Positions 17,717 through 26,160 of a DNA stretch of 64,000 bases are shown piece by piece (within the stretch, counting starts at the first letter, position 1; the number at the start of each line of letters is the position of its first letter). The notes below the pieces were generated by a model, which saw only the letters and a program-made list of their open reading frames with translations, was not told the DNA's origin and ran no database searches. The DNA is from Phycisphaerales bacterium (GTDB taxonomy: Bacteria > Planctomycetota > Phycisphaerae > Phycisphaerales > UBA1924): positions 248,001-312,000 of the forward strand of contig JADLFE010000009.1 of NCBI GenBank assembly GCA_020845755.1, written 5' to 3'. The position numbers were made by a program, and so were the translations under genes.

Positions 17717-18754
17717 GTGACGGCCATCCACCCCGCCAATCCCGCCAGCAAACCATCCTCTCCACCCCAGCCAGCCCCCTCGTGGCATGGGCGCGATCTT
17801 GTCGGCCTGCAGGGGCTCTCCCGCGCCGAACTGGTCTCGCTGCTGACCGCCTCGCGCGATGCCGCCCACAAGATCGAGCAGAACGCGCTCGACCCGGTCC
17901 TCCGCGGGCGCGTCGTCGCCACCATGTTCTTCGAGGACTCCACCCGCACCCGCTCCAGTTTCACCGTCGCCGCACAGCGCGCCGGCGCCAGCGTCGTCGA
18001 TCTCTCCGGTGGCTCGTCCAGCGTGAACAAGGGCGAGACCCTCATCGACACCGCGCGCAACATCGAGGCTATGGGCGTCGACGCCATCATCGTCCGCGCC
18101 CGCCAGTCAGGCGCCGCCCAGATCGTCGCACAAGCCGTCGCGTGCCCGATCATCAACGCCGGCGACGGCCGCCACGAGCACCCCACCCAGGGCTTACTCG
18201 ACACGCTCACCATCGCCTCCCGCTTCGGCCGCGATAGCACATTCGATCTCTCCGGGCTCAACGTCGTCATCGTCGGCGATATCGCCAGTTCACGCGTCGC
18301 ACGCTCCGGCATCGCCGCCCTCACCAGCCTCGGCGCCCATGTCACCTGCGTCGGGCCCTCGTCGATGGCGCCCTCGTCCCTCTCGGCCCTGGGCTGCGCG
18401 GTCGCGCACGAACTCGATCCCCTCCTGCCAACCGCCCACGCCGTCATGATGCTCCGCATCCAGTTCGAACGCGCCGACACCGACACCCCCACGGGGAACA
18501 AGTCCGAGCAGGTCAAGAAATCCGTCATCGCCTCCATCCGCGAGTACCGACGCTTCTACGCACTCTCCGCCGAACGGGCCGCCAAGATGCGCCAGGGCGC
18601 GATCGTCCTCCACCCCGGGCCCATCAACCGCGGCATCGAACTCGACGCCGACGTCGCCGACGGCCCACGCTCCGTCATCATGCAACAAGTCACCAACGGC
18701 GTCGCCGTCCGCGCCGCCGTCCTCTCACTCCTCGTCGGAGGCCCGCGCCCGTGA
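17717..18754 (+). CDS. pyrB: Aspartate carbamoyltransferase catalytic subunit
   Basis: A 345-residue enzyme that joins carbamoyl phosphate and aspartate in the second step of pyrimidine synthesis. The carbamoyl phosphate loop is 'FFEDSTRTRSSF', followed by the Lys-containing 'GSSSVNKGETLIDT' loop that completes the site of the next subunit. 'GDGRHEHPTQGLLD' holds the His-Pro-x-Gln motif, and 'LHPGPINRGIE' closes the aspartate site. It has about 30 extra N-terminal residues rich in Pro and Ser. Translation starts with GTG, next to a -10-like box. The stop codon overlaps the GTG of gmk by 4 bases (GTGA), so pyrimidine and purine nucleotide genes share one mRNA. Confidence 0.94.
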   Translation: MTAIHPANPASKPSSPPQPAPSWHGRDLVGLQGLSRAELVSLLTASRDAAHKIEQNALDPVLRGRVVATMFFEDSTRTRSSFTVAAQRAGASVVDLSGGSSSVNKGETLIDTARNIEAMGVDAIIVRARQSGAAQIVAQAVACPIINAGDGRHEHPTQGLLDTLTIASRFGRDSTFDLSGLNVVIVGDIASSRVARSGIAALTSLGAHVTCVGPSSMAPSSLSALGCAVAHELDPLLPTAHAVMMLRIQFERADTDTPTGNKSEQVKKSVIASIREYRRFYALSAERAAKMRQGAIVLHPGPINRGIELDADVADGPRSVIMQQVTNGVAVRAAVLSLLVGGPRP

Positions 18755-19371
18755 CCGACACGCACCGCCTCGCCACCGACACCGACGACGGCCTGGTCCT
18801 CATCATCAGCGGCCCCTCCGGCGTGGGAAAAACCACCATCACCCGTGGCGTGGAACGCACCATCCCCGACGCCGTCTTCAGCGTCTCCGCTACCACACGC
18901 CCCAAGACCTCCGCCGATGTCGAAGGCGTCGACTACCACTTCGTTGACGACGCCACCTTCGAATCGATGAAGACGAACGGCGAGTTCCTCGAAACCGCAG
19001 ACATCTACGGCAAGAAATACGGCACGCCCCGCGCTTGGGTCGAGGAGCAGCAGCGCCGCGGCCGCCTCGTCATCCTCGAGATCGACGTCGAAGGCGCCAA
19101 GCAGGTCAAGGCCAAACTCCCCGAGGCCTTCTCGGTCTTCATCCTTCCGCCCACCGAAGACGTGCTGCTCCAGCGCCTCCGCGGGCGCAAACGCGAGGAC
19201 GCCGCCGCCATCGAGAAACGCTTCGCAGCCGCACGCGAAGAGATCGCCGTCGCCCGTTCCTGCGGCGTGTACGACGTCTTCCTTGTGAACACCAACCTCG
19301 ACGAATCGATCGCCCGCGCCGTCGAACTCGTCAGGAGCGAACGCGCCCGCCGCCGTTCAAAACGCGCGTGA
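18751..19371 (+). CDS. gmk: Guanylate kinase
   Basis: A 206-residue enzyme that phosphorylates GMP to GDP. The P-loop is 'IISGPSGVGKTTI', and the GMP-binding segment is 'FSVSATTRPKTSADVEGVDYHFV' with the usual Ser, Arg and Tyr. 'FLETADIYGKKYGTPRAWVEE' and 'LEIDVEGAKQVK' complete the signature. Length is normal. The GTG start overlaps the pyrB stop, so expression is coupled to pyrB. In many bacteria gmk is beside rpoZ or a YicC protein; here it is beside pyrB instead. Confidence 0.94.
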   Translation: MTDTHRLATDTDDGLVLIISGPSGVGKTTITRGVERTIPDAVFSVSATTRPKTSADVEGVDYHFVDDATFESMKTNGEFLETADIYGKKYGTPRAWVEEQQRRGRLVILEIDVEGAKQVKAKLPEAFSVFILPPTEDVLLQRLRGRKREDAAAIEKRFAAAREEIAVARSCGVYDVFLVNTNLDESIARAVELVRSERARRRSKRA

Positions 19372-19661
19372 TGTAAACACGATCGATACATCCGCCGCGA
19401 GCCCGACGCGCCAGCGAAGGCCTTCTTGCCCCGTCTTCGTGTCGGGGTTCTTCCTCGGAGGACCGCCCGCGAGAAAGGCCATCATCCGCTGCGACGACGA
19501 GCATCGCATCGATGCGAAGCGTGGGCTCAACAACTCCCAGTGCTCGGAATCGCCCGCGGACATGCGTGCACGCGTTGTGGCCCGGACCCTGTTCGATCCC
19601 CTTCCCCAAATCTCGTGTCGAACCACGTTCGTTTGACAACGATTCTTCTTACGCTTCGCCC

Positions 19662-19934
19662 CTACGGGATCTCGTCCCGCACCCTCACGTTCCTTCTCCC
19701 ATCTCCCCGCGGCCACATCCCCCGCAGCGCGCCCCCCACGCCCCGCCAGATCGCCACCACGAGTAGCACCACCAGCGCGAGCGGAATGATCACCACCGCC
19801 GCCGCCACGATCAGCGCCGCCAGCACCACCCACACCACCACCATCGCCAGGCCGCCGAACAACCCCACCGGCCGAACGCGCACCCGCGCCGATGTCGCAC
19901 TTTCCAATGTTGGCAGTTCACCGCTCACGCCCAC
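19662..19934 (-). CDS. Small membrane protein of unknown function
   Basis: A 90-residue protein with one long hydrophobic stretch (about residues 28-65, 'LAMVVVWVVLAALIVAAAVVIIPLALVVLLVVAIW') that can form one or two membrane helices, followed by a basic Gly/Arg tail. It starts with GTG at 19934; a second GTG two codons later is also possible. No family is recognised. The gene stands alone between gmk and the deiminase-like gene. Confidence 0.5.
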   Translation of the reverse strand: MGVSGELPTLESATSARVRVRPVGLFGGLAMVVVWVVLAALIVAAAVVIIPLALVVLLVVAIWRGVGGALRGMWPRGDGRRNVRVRDEIP

Positions 19935-20493
19935 AGCCTACCCCGTGCCCCTGGCCCGCGCTTCGCAACGCACATTTCGCTGAGGCTCTGCCACCACCGT
20001 TCACACCTTCCGCCCCGCGTCCTCGCTTCCTTCATCGCGGCGCTTCCTTGCTGTGCTGTCCGGTTGCCTTCCCGGTCTGCCGAAGGCCGAATCACGAACG
20101 CCGACTGCCTCACCTCTTCCCCAATCCCCTTCTTCCCTGTCATTTTGCCCATTTTGACATCACAATCCGGAAAAATGTCAAATTCCTTTTCGGGCCCATA
20201 ATTCTCGTGTTTTAAGTTACTTACGGACAATCCGCCGCGCCGAACCTCGCGCGCATCACCGCGATATTGCGCACCAATGTATCCCTCGGCCCCTTTATGG
20301 CGGCCCACGTTCGCCCTTTGCCGCATCTCGGAGGCTCGCACCGTGGATTTCTCTTGTCCCATCCCAAAACCTCGGTCAAACTTGAAGCAGAACCCGCCCC
20401 GTCGCGGGGTTGTTGTCGTATCGACCGGCCTCACCGGATCACCGTCCTGAACCGCAGAATCACAGACCACCGGCACAGACTTTGGAGCCACCC
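19935..20493. other. Non-coding region ahead of the secreted deiminase-like gene
   Basis: 559 bases with no convincing gene. The stretch near 20140-20225 is clearly richer in A and T than the surroundings. It contains an 8-bp perfect inverted repeat (TTTGACAT at 20153-20160, ATGTCAAA at 20175-20182) and then a CATAAT hexamer at 20197-20202. A small GC hairpin (CCCCG, loop TCG, CGGGG) lies at 20397-20409, about 85 nt before the ATG. The most economical reading is a regulated promoter plus a long leader. Confidence 0.45.
20153..20182. promoter_or_regulatory. Inverted repeat, possible operator
   Basis: Arms TTTGACAT and ATGTCAAA, 8 bp each, 14-base spacer, in an AT-rich island. The left arm also contains TTGACA. 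It may be the binding site of a dimeric repressor or activator for the gene at 20494. Confidence 0.4.
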
Positions 20494-22155
20494 ATGCGTT
20501 CTTCCGCCACCTTGCTCGCACTCACGCTCGCGCCGCTGGCCCTCGCCCAGTCCGCCGGCAAGCCGCCCATCACCGAGCCGCTCATCGTCGACGGCCAACT
20601 TGTCTTTCCCGACAACAACTCCATCCCTCGTTCGCTCACCCCCACCGAGCTCCTGTGGATGAAGACCCACGCAAGCAACGGGCACAACACCCGCGGCAAC
20701 CCCGCGCCGCCCAACGGGCCCGTCCACTGCGCCGCCGAGTACGAGCCCATGCAGGGCATCCTCGTCGCGTGGAACGGCACCAGCGGCCAGACCACGATCC
20801 TCGCCACCATGGGCGCCAACATCACCACCATCGGCAACGCCGATCTCTACGTCGTCGGCACCACCGCTCAGCAGTCCGCCGCCAACACCGCTCTTACCAA
20901 CGCCGGCGCGAACATGTCTCGCGTCAAGTTCTTCACCTACACCACCAACACCATCTGGATCCGCGACTACGGCCCGCGCTACATCTACCAGGGCGACTGC
21001 CGCGCCATCGTCGACCACACGTACAACCGTCCACGCCCCCAGGACGACGCCTTCCCCCAGTGGTTCGGCCCGCAGAAGAAGCAGCCCGTCTATGACATCC
21101 CGCTCATCCACGGCGGCGGCAACTACCACCTCTCCGCCCTCGGCGATTCCTACGCGACGCTCCTCATCAGCAACGAAAACCCATCCCTCACCAACCCGCA
21201 GATCATCGACCACTGGTCGAACTTCCAGAACGTGAACACGACGATCACAGCCGCATACCCCACCAACGTCGACTCAACCCAGCATATCGACATGTGGATG
21301 CAGATCCTGGGTGATCGAAAGGTCATGATCTCCGACTGGCCGAGCAACGTCGGCTCGGCCCAGGATGTCATCTGCGACAGCGCCGCCGCCTCCATGCAGG
21401 CCAGTGGATACACCGTCTATCGCGTCCCTGCCCGCTCGCTCAGCAGTGTTCATTACACCTATTGCAACACCGTCATCTGCAACGATCTCCTCCTCCTCCC
21501 CACGTACACCAACTCCACCATCGTCAACGCCGGGCACAACACCGAGGCGCTCAACTCGTGGAAGGCCGCCTGGGAAACCACGCCCCAGAGAAAGGTCGTG
21601 CAGGTCAATTGCCAGGCGATCGTGTCCTCCGCGGGCGTCATGCACTGCATTGCCATGCACGTTCCCGCCCCTCGCGGCGGCGCCAACCCCACGGCCTACC
21701 TCAAGAGCCCCAACACCAGCGCCACCTACAACCCCGGCGATGTCGTCCCCCTCTCATGGATCACCGACGACGACGTGAGCGTCAGCAACGTCGATCTCCA
21801 GGTCTCGCTCGACTCAGGTGCGACCTGGCCCATCACCATCGCAGGCGCCACCGCCGACGACGGGAGCGAGAACTGGACCATCCCGAGCATCTACTCCACC
21901 CACGCACGGGTTCGTGTCGTGGCACGGGACGCGCAGGGCAACACCGGCTTTGACATGAGCGACGCCGATTTCACAATCAACGGTCCGCACTGCGACGCCG
22001 ACTTCAACAACGACGGCTTCGTCAACGCCCTGGACTACGACGCCTTCGCCGAACTCTTCGAGGCAGGCGACCTCGGCGCGGACTTCAACAACGACGGCTT
22101 CGTCAACGCCCTGGACTACGATGACTTTGCCTCCCACTTCGAGGCAGGGTGCTAA
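20494..22155 (+). CDS. Secreted agmatine deiminase-family protein with dockerin-like C-terminal repeats
   Basis: A 553-residue exported protein. Residues 1-19 are a signal peptide ending in LALAQ. Residues about 75-390 match the agmatine deiminase / bacterial peptidylarginine deiminase family (PF04371): 'WIRDYGPRYI', a 'HGGGNYH' loop, His264 and Asp266 in 'HIDMW', and the catalytic Cys385 in 'GVMHCIAMHVP'. A beta-sandwich domain follows ('SGATWPITIAGATADDGSENW'). The tail has two EF-hand-like repeats (DFNNDGFVNALDYD) 27 residues apart, ending in Gly-Cys, the layout NCBI calls GC-type dockerin. The enzyme would hydrolyse a guanidino group outside the cytoplasm. TTGGAG precedes the ATG. Confidence 0.85.
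   Translation: MRSSATLLALTLAPLALAQSAGKPPITEPLIVDGQLVFPDNNSIPRSLTPTELLWMKTHASNGHNTRGNPAPPNGPVHCAAEYEPMQGILVAWNGTSGQTTILATMGANITTIGNADLYVVGTTAQQSAANTALTNAGANMSRVKFFTYTTNTIWIRDYGPRYIYQGDCRAIVDHTYNRPRPQDDAFPQWFGPQKKQPVYDIPLIHGGGNYHLSALGDSYATLLISNENPSLTNPQIIDHWSNFQNVNTTITAAYPTNVDSTQHIDMWMQILGDRKVMISDWPSNVGSAQDVICDSAAASMQASGYTVYRVPARSLSSVHYTYCNTVICNDLLLLPTYTNSTIVNAGHNTEALNSWKAAWETTPQRKVVQVNCQAIVSSAGVMHCIAMHVPAPRGGANPTAYLKSPNTSATYNPGDVVPLSWITDDDVSVSNVDLQVSLDSGATWPITIAGATADDGSENWTIPSIYSTHARVRVVARDAQGNTGFDMSDADFTINGPHCDADFNNDGFVNALDYDAFAELFEAGDLGADFNNDGFVNALDYDDFASHFEAGC
22000..22121 (+). repeat. 41-bp direct repeat inside the dockerin-like tail
   Basis: The 41 bases at 22000-22040 recur without a change at 22081-22121 (period 81 bp, 27 codons). 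Exact identity at the DNA level, including silent positions, points to a recent duplication. Confidence 0.9.
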
Positions 22156-22500
22156 GGAGAAGGCATCGGGCATCAGGGGAACAGAGGAAGAGACGGAGCG
22201 ACGCAGAGACGAAGTGCAGAAATGACGGGTTGAGGTCATCAACAACGAACAGCGACGTGACACGCCGGCGTGTTCAGGGGGAGGTCTGGTCGGTCGTTGC
22301 CGGCGTGTGCAGCGATGGTGTAGAACAGGCCGAACCGAGCACCGACGGACGCCGAATCGCATGCCCGAATTCCTGCGGATCGTTCGGGATGCACGGTGTG
22401 TGGCGGGGCGGATGTTGGCATCGAACACGGCACGGCACGCCGCGTCTGACTAGCATGACGCCGAACTCCTCGCCGCCATGCCCTTTCTAGGAAGAAGACG
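22156..22500. other. Non-coding region with short repeats and a palindrome
   Basis: 345 bases without a credible gene. From the 5' side: a GGCATCGGGCATCAGG element just after the stop codon (22162-22177); a purine-rich stretch (22181-22222); a perfect 14-bp palindrome ACACGCCGGCGTGT (22260-22273), whose half GCCGGCGTGT returns at 22299-22308; and a TAGCAT box at 22451-22456 that may be the -10 of the LolA-like gene. Confidence 0.5.
22260..22308. promoter_or_regulatory. Palindrome plus repeated half-site
   Basis: ACACGCCGGCGTGT is a perfect palindrome. Its right half recurs 35 bp downstream. This layout suits a protein-binding operator for the gene at 22501, about 190 bp away, but no regulator is known. 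Confidence 0.3.
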
Positions 22501-23484
22501 ATGACGCTGCTTGTGGCGAAACTGCTAGCCGGGATGATCGCGGCCATGGGCTCGCTCGCCCCGATGCCGATGGAACCGCCCAAGGACGAGGGCAAACCGG
22601 CGGCCCAGCCGCCCGCCGAGAGCCCGCCACCCGCGATCGGCACGACCAAGGTCGTGCAGCCCGCCGAGGCGTCCAAGCCCGGCGAGCCGCTCAAGTTTGC
22701 CGATGCCGCCGCCCTTCTCACCGCGCTGGAAACCGCGGACAAGGGCATGAAGTCTCTCGCGGCAGACATTCTGTACGACCGGCTGTTCGAGTTGGAGGGC
22801 GACCGCCAGACGCGCAAGGGCACGCTGATGTTCCGCAACTCGGCGACCGGTACGGACGGCAAGGCGCTCCCGCGCGCGTTCGCGATCCGCTTCGATTGGA
22901 TGCAGGCCGGCGAGCGCCTTGAAAAGCGCGCGAACTGGTACGTCTTCGACGGGCAGTGGCTGCTCGAATCCTGGCCGGATGAAAAACGCTTCAAGCGACG
23001 GCAACTCGTCGCGCCGGGCGAGACCTACGACCCGCTGAAGATCGGCGAGGGCCCGCTCCCCATCCCGATCGGCCAGAAGAAAGACGACATCCTCGCGCGG
23101 TACACCGCCGAACTGCTCGACGCGGCGAGCGGCGTCGAGGACGACATGCAGAAGCAACTCGTCGCCAACGGCTGGCAACTCAAACTGATCCCGAAGAATG
23201 GAGAAAGCGACGAGTTCCGAGAAGTTCGCCTCTGGTACCGCCCCGACGCGGGCGGGCGGCTCCTGCCACGCATGGCGAGGACCGTCGTTCGCTCCGGGGA
23301 TATCTCCACGGTTGTGCTGACGGGCGTGAAGTTGGATGCCGATATTCCCGAAGGCGTTCTGGACACGGCGCCTCCCAAGGGCTTTGACGGCGAGGTGGAG
23401 GAATTCCGCCGCCCCGCGTCCAAGCCCGACGCCGCGACTCCAGGAGCGCCCGGGGCGAACCCGCCCAAGGGCGGCGGCGAATAG
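22501..23484 (+). CDS. LolA-like exported protein
   Basis: A 327-residue protein. A hydrophobic start (MTLLVAKLLAGMIAAMGSLA) gives export, then a Pro/Ala-rich linker to about residue 75. The main domain (about 75-270) has strand pairs like those of the LolA/LolB fold: 'SLAADILYDRLFELEGDRQTRKGTLMFR' and 'NWYVFDGQWLLESWPDEKRFKRRQLV'. LolA carries lipoproteins across the periplasm, and related planctomycete proteins are often annotated as outer-membrane lipoprotein carrier family; whether this one carries lipoproteins is open. The C terminus is Pro/Gly-rich. AGGAAGA precedes the ATG, and a TAGCAT box lies 45 nt upstream. The next gene follows after 54 bp on the same strand. Confidence 0.65.
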   Translation: MTLLVAKLLAGMIAAMGSLAPMPMEPPKDEGKPAAQPPAESPPPAIGTTKVVQPAEASKPGEPLKFADAAALLTALETADKGMKSLAADILYDRLFELEGDRQTRKGTLMFRNSATGTDGKALPRAFAIRFDWMQAGERLEKRANWYVFDGQWLLESWPDEKRFKRRQLVAPGETYDPLKIGEGPLPIPIGQKKDDILARYTAELLDAASGVEDDMQKQLVANGWQLKLIPKNGESDEFREVRLWYRPDAGGRLLPRMARTVVRSGDISTVVLTGVKLDADIPEGVLDTAPPKGFDGEVEEFRRPASKPDAATPGAPGANPPKGGGE

Positions 23485-23538
23485 CAGGCGGGCGAATTTC
23501 GTTCCCGCCCGACGGAGACCACCAGCAGGAGCGCCAGC

Positions 23539-26160
23539 GTGTCAGGACGACCTTCTGTTCGGCGTCGTGGATTGACCCTTGCGCTCGGGCTTGCGCTGCT
23601 GGCCGGACGTGCGGGCGCCCAACCACATGACGACGGCCTGCCGGAACTCAACCCCGCGGTGCAGACGCTGCTCAAAGCGCCGTACCTCTCCGACACCGAG
23701 CGTCGTCGGCTGCGGGTCGAGCACGGCGTATGGGAACAGGCCGACCTCGCCGAGCCGGCGCTCGCCGCGCGGGCCGCGCTGCTCTCGGGGCGTTACACCG
23801 ACGAATCGCTCTCGAATCCTGAGGCCGCACCCGAAGATCGCGCCGAGGCACTGCTCCGCATCGGTGACGCGCGCCGCGCGCTGGAAGTTCTGACCGGCGC
23901 CACGTCGCTCCGCGCCCTGCGGCTGATCACCGAAGCATCCGAAGACCTCGGCGACACGGCCCGCGCCACCGAGGCGATCAAGGCGACGCGCACGCGCCTC
24001 GAGGATTTCGCGGCGCTCACCGGCGATGACATCAGCGAGGGTGTGCGGACGCTCCTCATCGCCTCGCGACGCGGCCCGGGCGACCTCCCCGATTTCAACG
24101 CGCTCATGCAGATGCTGGGCGAGGCGCGCACGTCCAAGGATCCGCTCTCGTGGCGTGTGGCGCTGAGTGAGGCTCAACTGCTGCTCGACAAGGACAATCC
24201 CGGCGAGGCGTTCACGGCGCTTGAGCAGGCGCTGTCGCTCAATCCCAGGGCCGCCGAATCGATCAACCTGCTCGTGCAGGTGACGATCTCGCAGATGGAC
24301 GTGGCGCAGGTGATGTCCCGGGTGGAAACACTCGACGAACTCTCGGGCGGTACATCGCTCGACGGGATGCTGGCGTTGGCGCGCCTCCGCCTCTACCAGC
24401 GCGATCCAAGCGCCGCGATCGAGATGATCGACGCGATCCTGGCGCTCCATCCCTCGCAGCGCGAGGCGCTCGCGATGCGTGCGGCCGCGAGCGCGTCGCA
24501 CTTTGACGACGCGGGCACCGAGCGTGATCTTGCGGCGTTTGCGAAGGTGTGGCCCGGATCGGGCGCGGGGCTTGTTGAAGTCGGGCTTGCGCAGAGCGGG
24601 GCGCGTCAGTATGAGGACGCGGAGAAGACGCTGCGTGCCGCGTGTTCCAAAGCGCCAGGGTGGGCCGAGGCGTGGATCGAACTGGGCCTGGTGCAGGCGC
24701 AGGCGGGGCGGGATGACGCCGCGCGCGAATCGCTCGACGAAGCTCGCCGCCTCGATCCCTTCAACATCCGCGCCGCCAACACGCTCACGATGCTGACGGA
24801 CCTTGCGCGGTTCAAGTCGATCGAGAGCGAGCATTTCATCGTGCGTTACAAAGAGGGCGACGACCTCGTGCTCGCCCGCGAGATGCCAGCGGTGCTGGAG
24901 AAGATCTACGAGCGTGTGACCGGCAACGGCCCGGGCGGGATCGACCACAAGCCCGCGGGGAGGACGTTGATCGATCTCATGCCCGATCACGCGATGTTCG
25001 CCGTGCGGATCACAGGCATGCCGCAACTGCACACGATCGCGGCGGCGACTGGCCCGCTGGTTGCGATGGAGGCGCCGCGCGTGGGCGCGGGGCACTCGAC
25101 GGGGGTGTACGACTGGTCGCGGGTGATCCAGCACGAGTTCACGCACACGGTCACGCTCTCGCGCACCAAGAACCGTCTGCCGCACTGGTTCACGGAGGCG
25201 TCGGCGGTGTATCTGGAGGATGCGCCGCGGGACGAATCGCGTTGCATGATGCTGGCGCGGGCGTTGGACAACGACCAGTTGTTTGACCTGGACACGATCA
25301 ACGTTGCGTTCGCGCGTCCGCAGAAGGCGCAGGATCGCGGGATGGCGTACGCGCAGGGTCACTGGATGTACGAGTTCATCGTGGAGAAATGGGGCGCGGG
25401 CGCGCCGCTGAAAATGATGGACCAGTACGCCGCCGGTGTGCGCGAGGCCCAGGCGATGGAGTCCGTGCTCGGCGTGTCGCGCGTGGCATTCCTCGATCAG
25501 TTCAAGTCCTGGGCGCGTGCACAGGTGGTATCGTGGGGTCTTGCGATGCCCGAAGGGATACCCAGCGTGAAGGAACTGCTCGCGCAGAGCAAGTCCGAGG
25601 GCGGGAGCGGCACAACCCCTACGCCCGAACTGATCGACGGGTGGCTGAAGAAGTACCCGGGTCACCCGCAGGTGCTGGAACTGGCGGTGTCGGCGGCGCT
25701 GGACAAGAACGAGGGCAAGGTCAGCGACGAAGTGGTGCCGCTGATCGAGCGGTTCGCGCTCGCGGCGCCGGTGAAGCACCTGCCGCACCGCGTGCTGGCG
25801 AAGTTTTATCTCGACAAGGGTGATGGAGAGAGGGCGATTCCGCACCTGGAGTTCATGGACATCCGGGAGGTGTACAACCCGGCGATCGCGGTGGAACTCT
25901 CGAAGCGGTATGCCGCACTGAGCCGTTGGGAGGAGGCGTTCCAGAAGTCGGAGCGTGCCACGCGCATCGCGCCCTACGACGCCGCCAATCGCGAACTGGC
26001 CGCGACCATGGCGATCAAGGCCGGGCATTTGGACGCCGCGGCCCGGCACATCGACGCGCTCACGATCCTGGAGCCCGACCGCGAGGTCCATCGCAAGCGA
26101 TTGGAAGCGGTCAAGAAGTTGATGCAGGCGACTCCGCCGTCGGGGCCGGGCGGGAATTGA
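23539..26160 (+). CDS. Exported TPR protein with HExxH metallopeptidase domain (peptidase MA-like)
   Basis: An 873-residue protein with a signal peptide (about 1-29, ending AGA-QP). Residues about 60-420 are TPR-type helical repeats ('GEAFTALEQALSLNPRAAESINLLVQ'; 'AEAWIELGLVQAQAGRDDAARESLDEARRLDPFN'). The middle holds a gluzincin-like site: His532-Glu533-x-x-His536 in 'IQHEFTHTVTL', and a downstream Glu in 'PHWFTEASAVYLED'. This matches the peptidase MA-like family (PF13485). More TPR units close the C terminus. It probably works as a protease or scaffold in the periplasm. A GTG start has AGGAG 7 nt upstream. The last 50 bp overlap the convergent acyltransferase. Confidence 0.82.
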   Translation: MSGRPSVRRRGLTLALGLALLAGRAGAQPHDDGLPELNPAVQTLLKAPYLSDTERRRLRVEHGVWEQADLAEPALAARAALLSGRYTDESLSNPEAAPEDRAEALLRIGDARRALEVLTGATSLRALRLITEASEDLGDTARATEAIKATRTRLEDFAALTGDDISEGVRTLLIASRRGPGDLPDFNALMQMLGEARTSKDPLSWRVALSEAQLLLDKDNPGEAFTALEQALSLNPRAAESINLLVQVTISQMDVAQVMSRVETLDELSGGTSLDGMLALARLRLYQRDPSAAIEMIDAILALHPSQREALAMRAAASASHFDDAGTERDLAAFAKVWPGSGAGLVEVGLAQSGARQYEDAEKTLRAACSKAPGWAEAWIELGLVQAQAGRDDAARESLDEARRLDPFNIRAANTLTMLTDLARFKSIESEHFIVRYKEGDDLVLAREMPAVLEKIYERVTGNGPGGIDHKPAGRTLIDLMPDHAMFAVRITGMPQLHTIAAATGPLVAMEAPRVGAGHSTGVYDWSRVIQHEFTHTVTLSRTKNRLPHWFTEASAVYLEDAPRDESRCMMLARALDNDQLFDLDTINVAFARPQKAQDRGMAYAQGHWMYEFIVEKWGAGAPLKMMDQYAAGVREAQAMESVLGVSRVAFLDQFKSWARAQVVSWGLAMPEGIPSVKELLAQSKSEGGSGTTPTPELIDGWLKKYPGHPQVLELAVSAALDKNEGKVSDEVVPLIERFALAAPVKHLPHRVLAKFYLDKGDGERAIPHLEFMDIREVYNPAIAVELSKRYAALSRWEEAFQKSERATRIAPYDAANRELAATMAIKAGHLDAAARHIDALTILEPDREVHRKRLEAVKKLMQATPPSGPGGN

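Noticed and set aside
19372-19661. Possible small gene or gene remnant between gmk and the small membrane protein
   Set aside because: Frames on both strands (for example 65 residues at 19439-19636) have no ribosome site or recognisable motif. A weak CCCCG/CGGGG hairpin (19429-19447) may end gmk, but the stem is only 5 bp.
23542-26091. An 849-residue open frame on the minus strand opposite the TPR peptidase gene
   Set aside because: It is a GC-rich antisense frame, full of Arg and His, and mirrors a gene with clear TPR and HExxH motifs. No ribosome site or domain.
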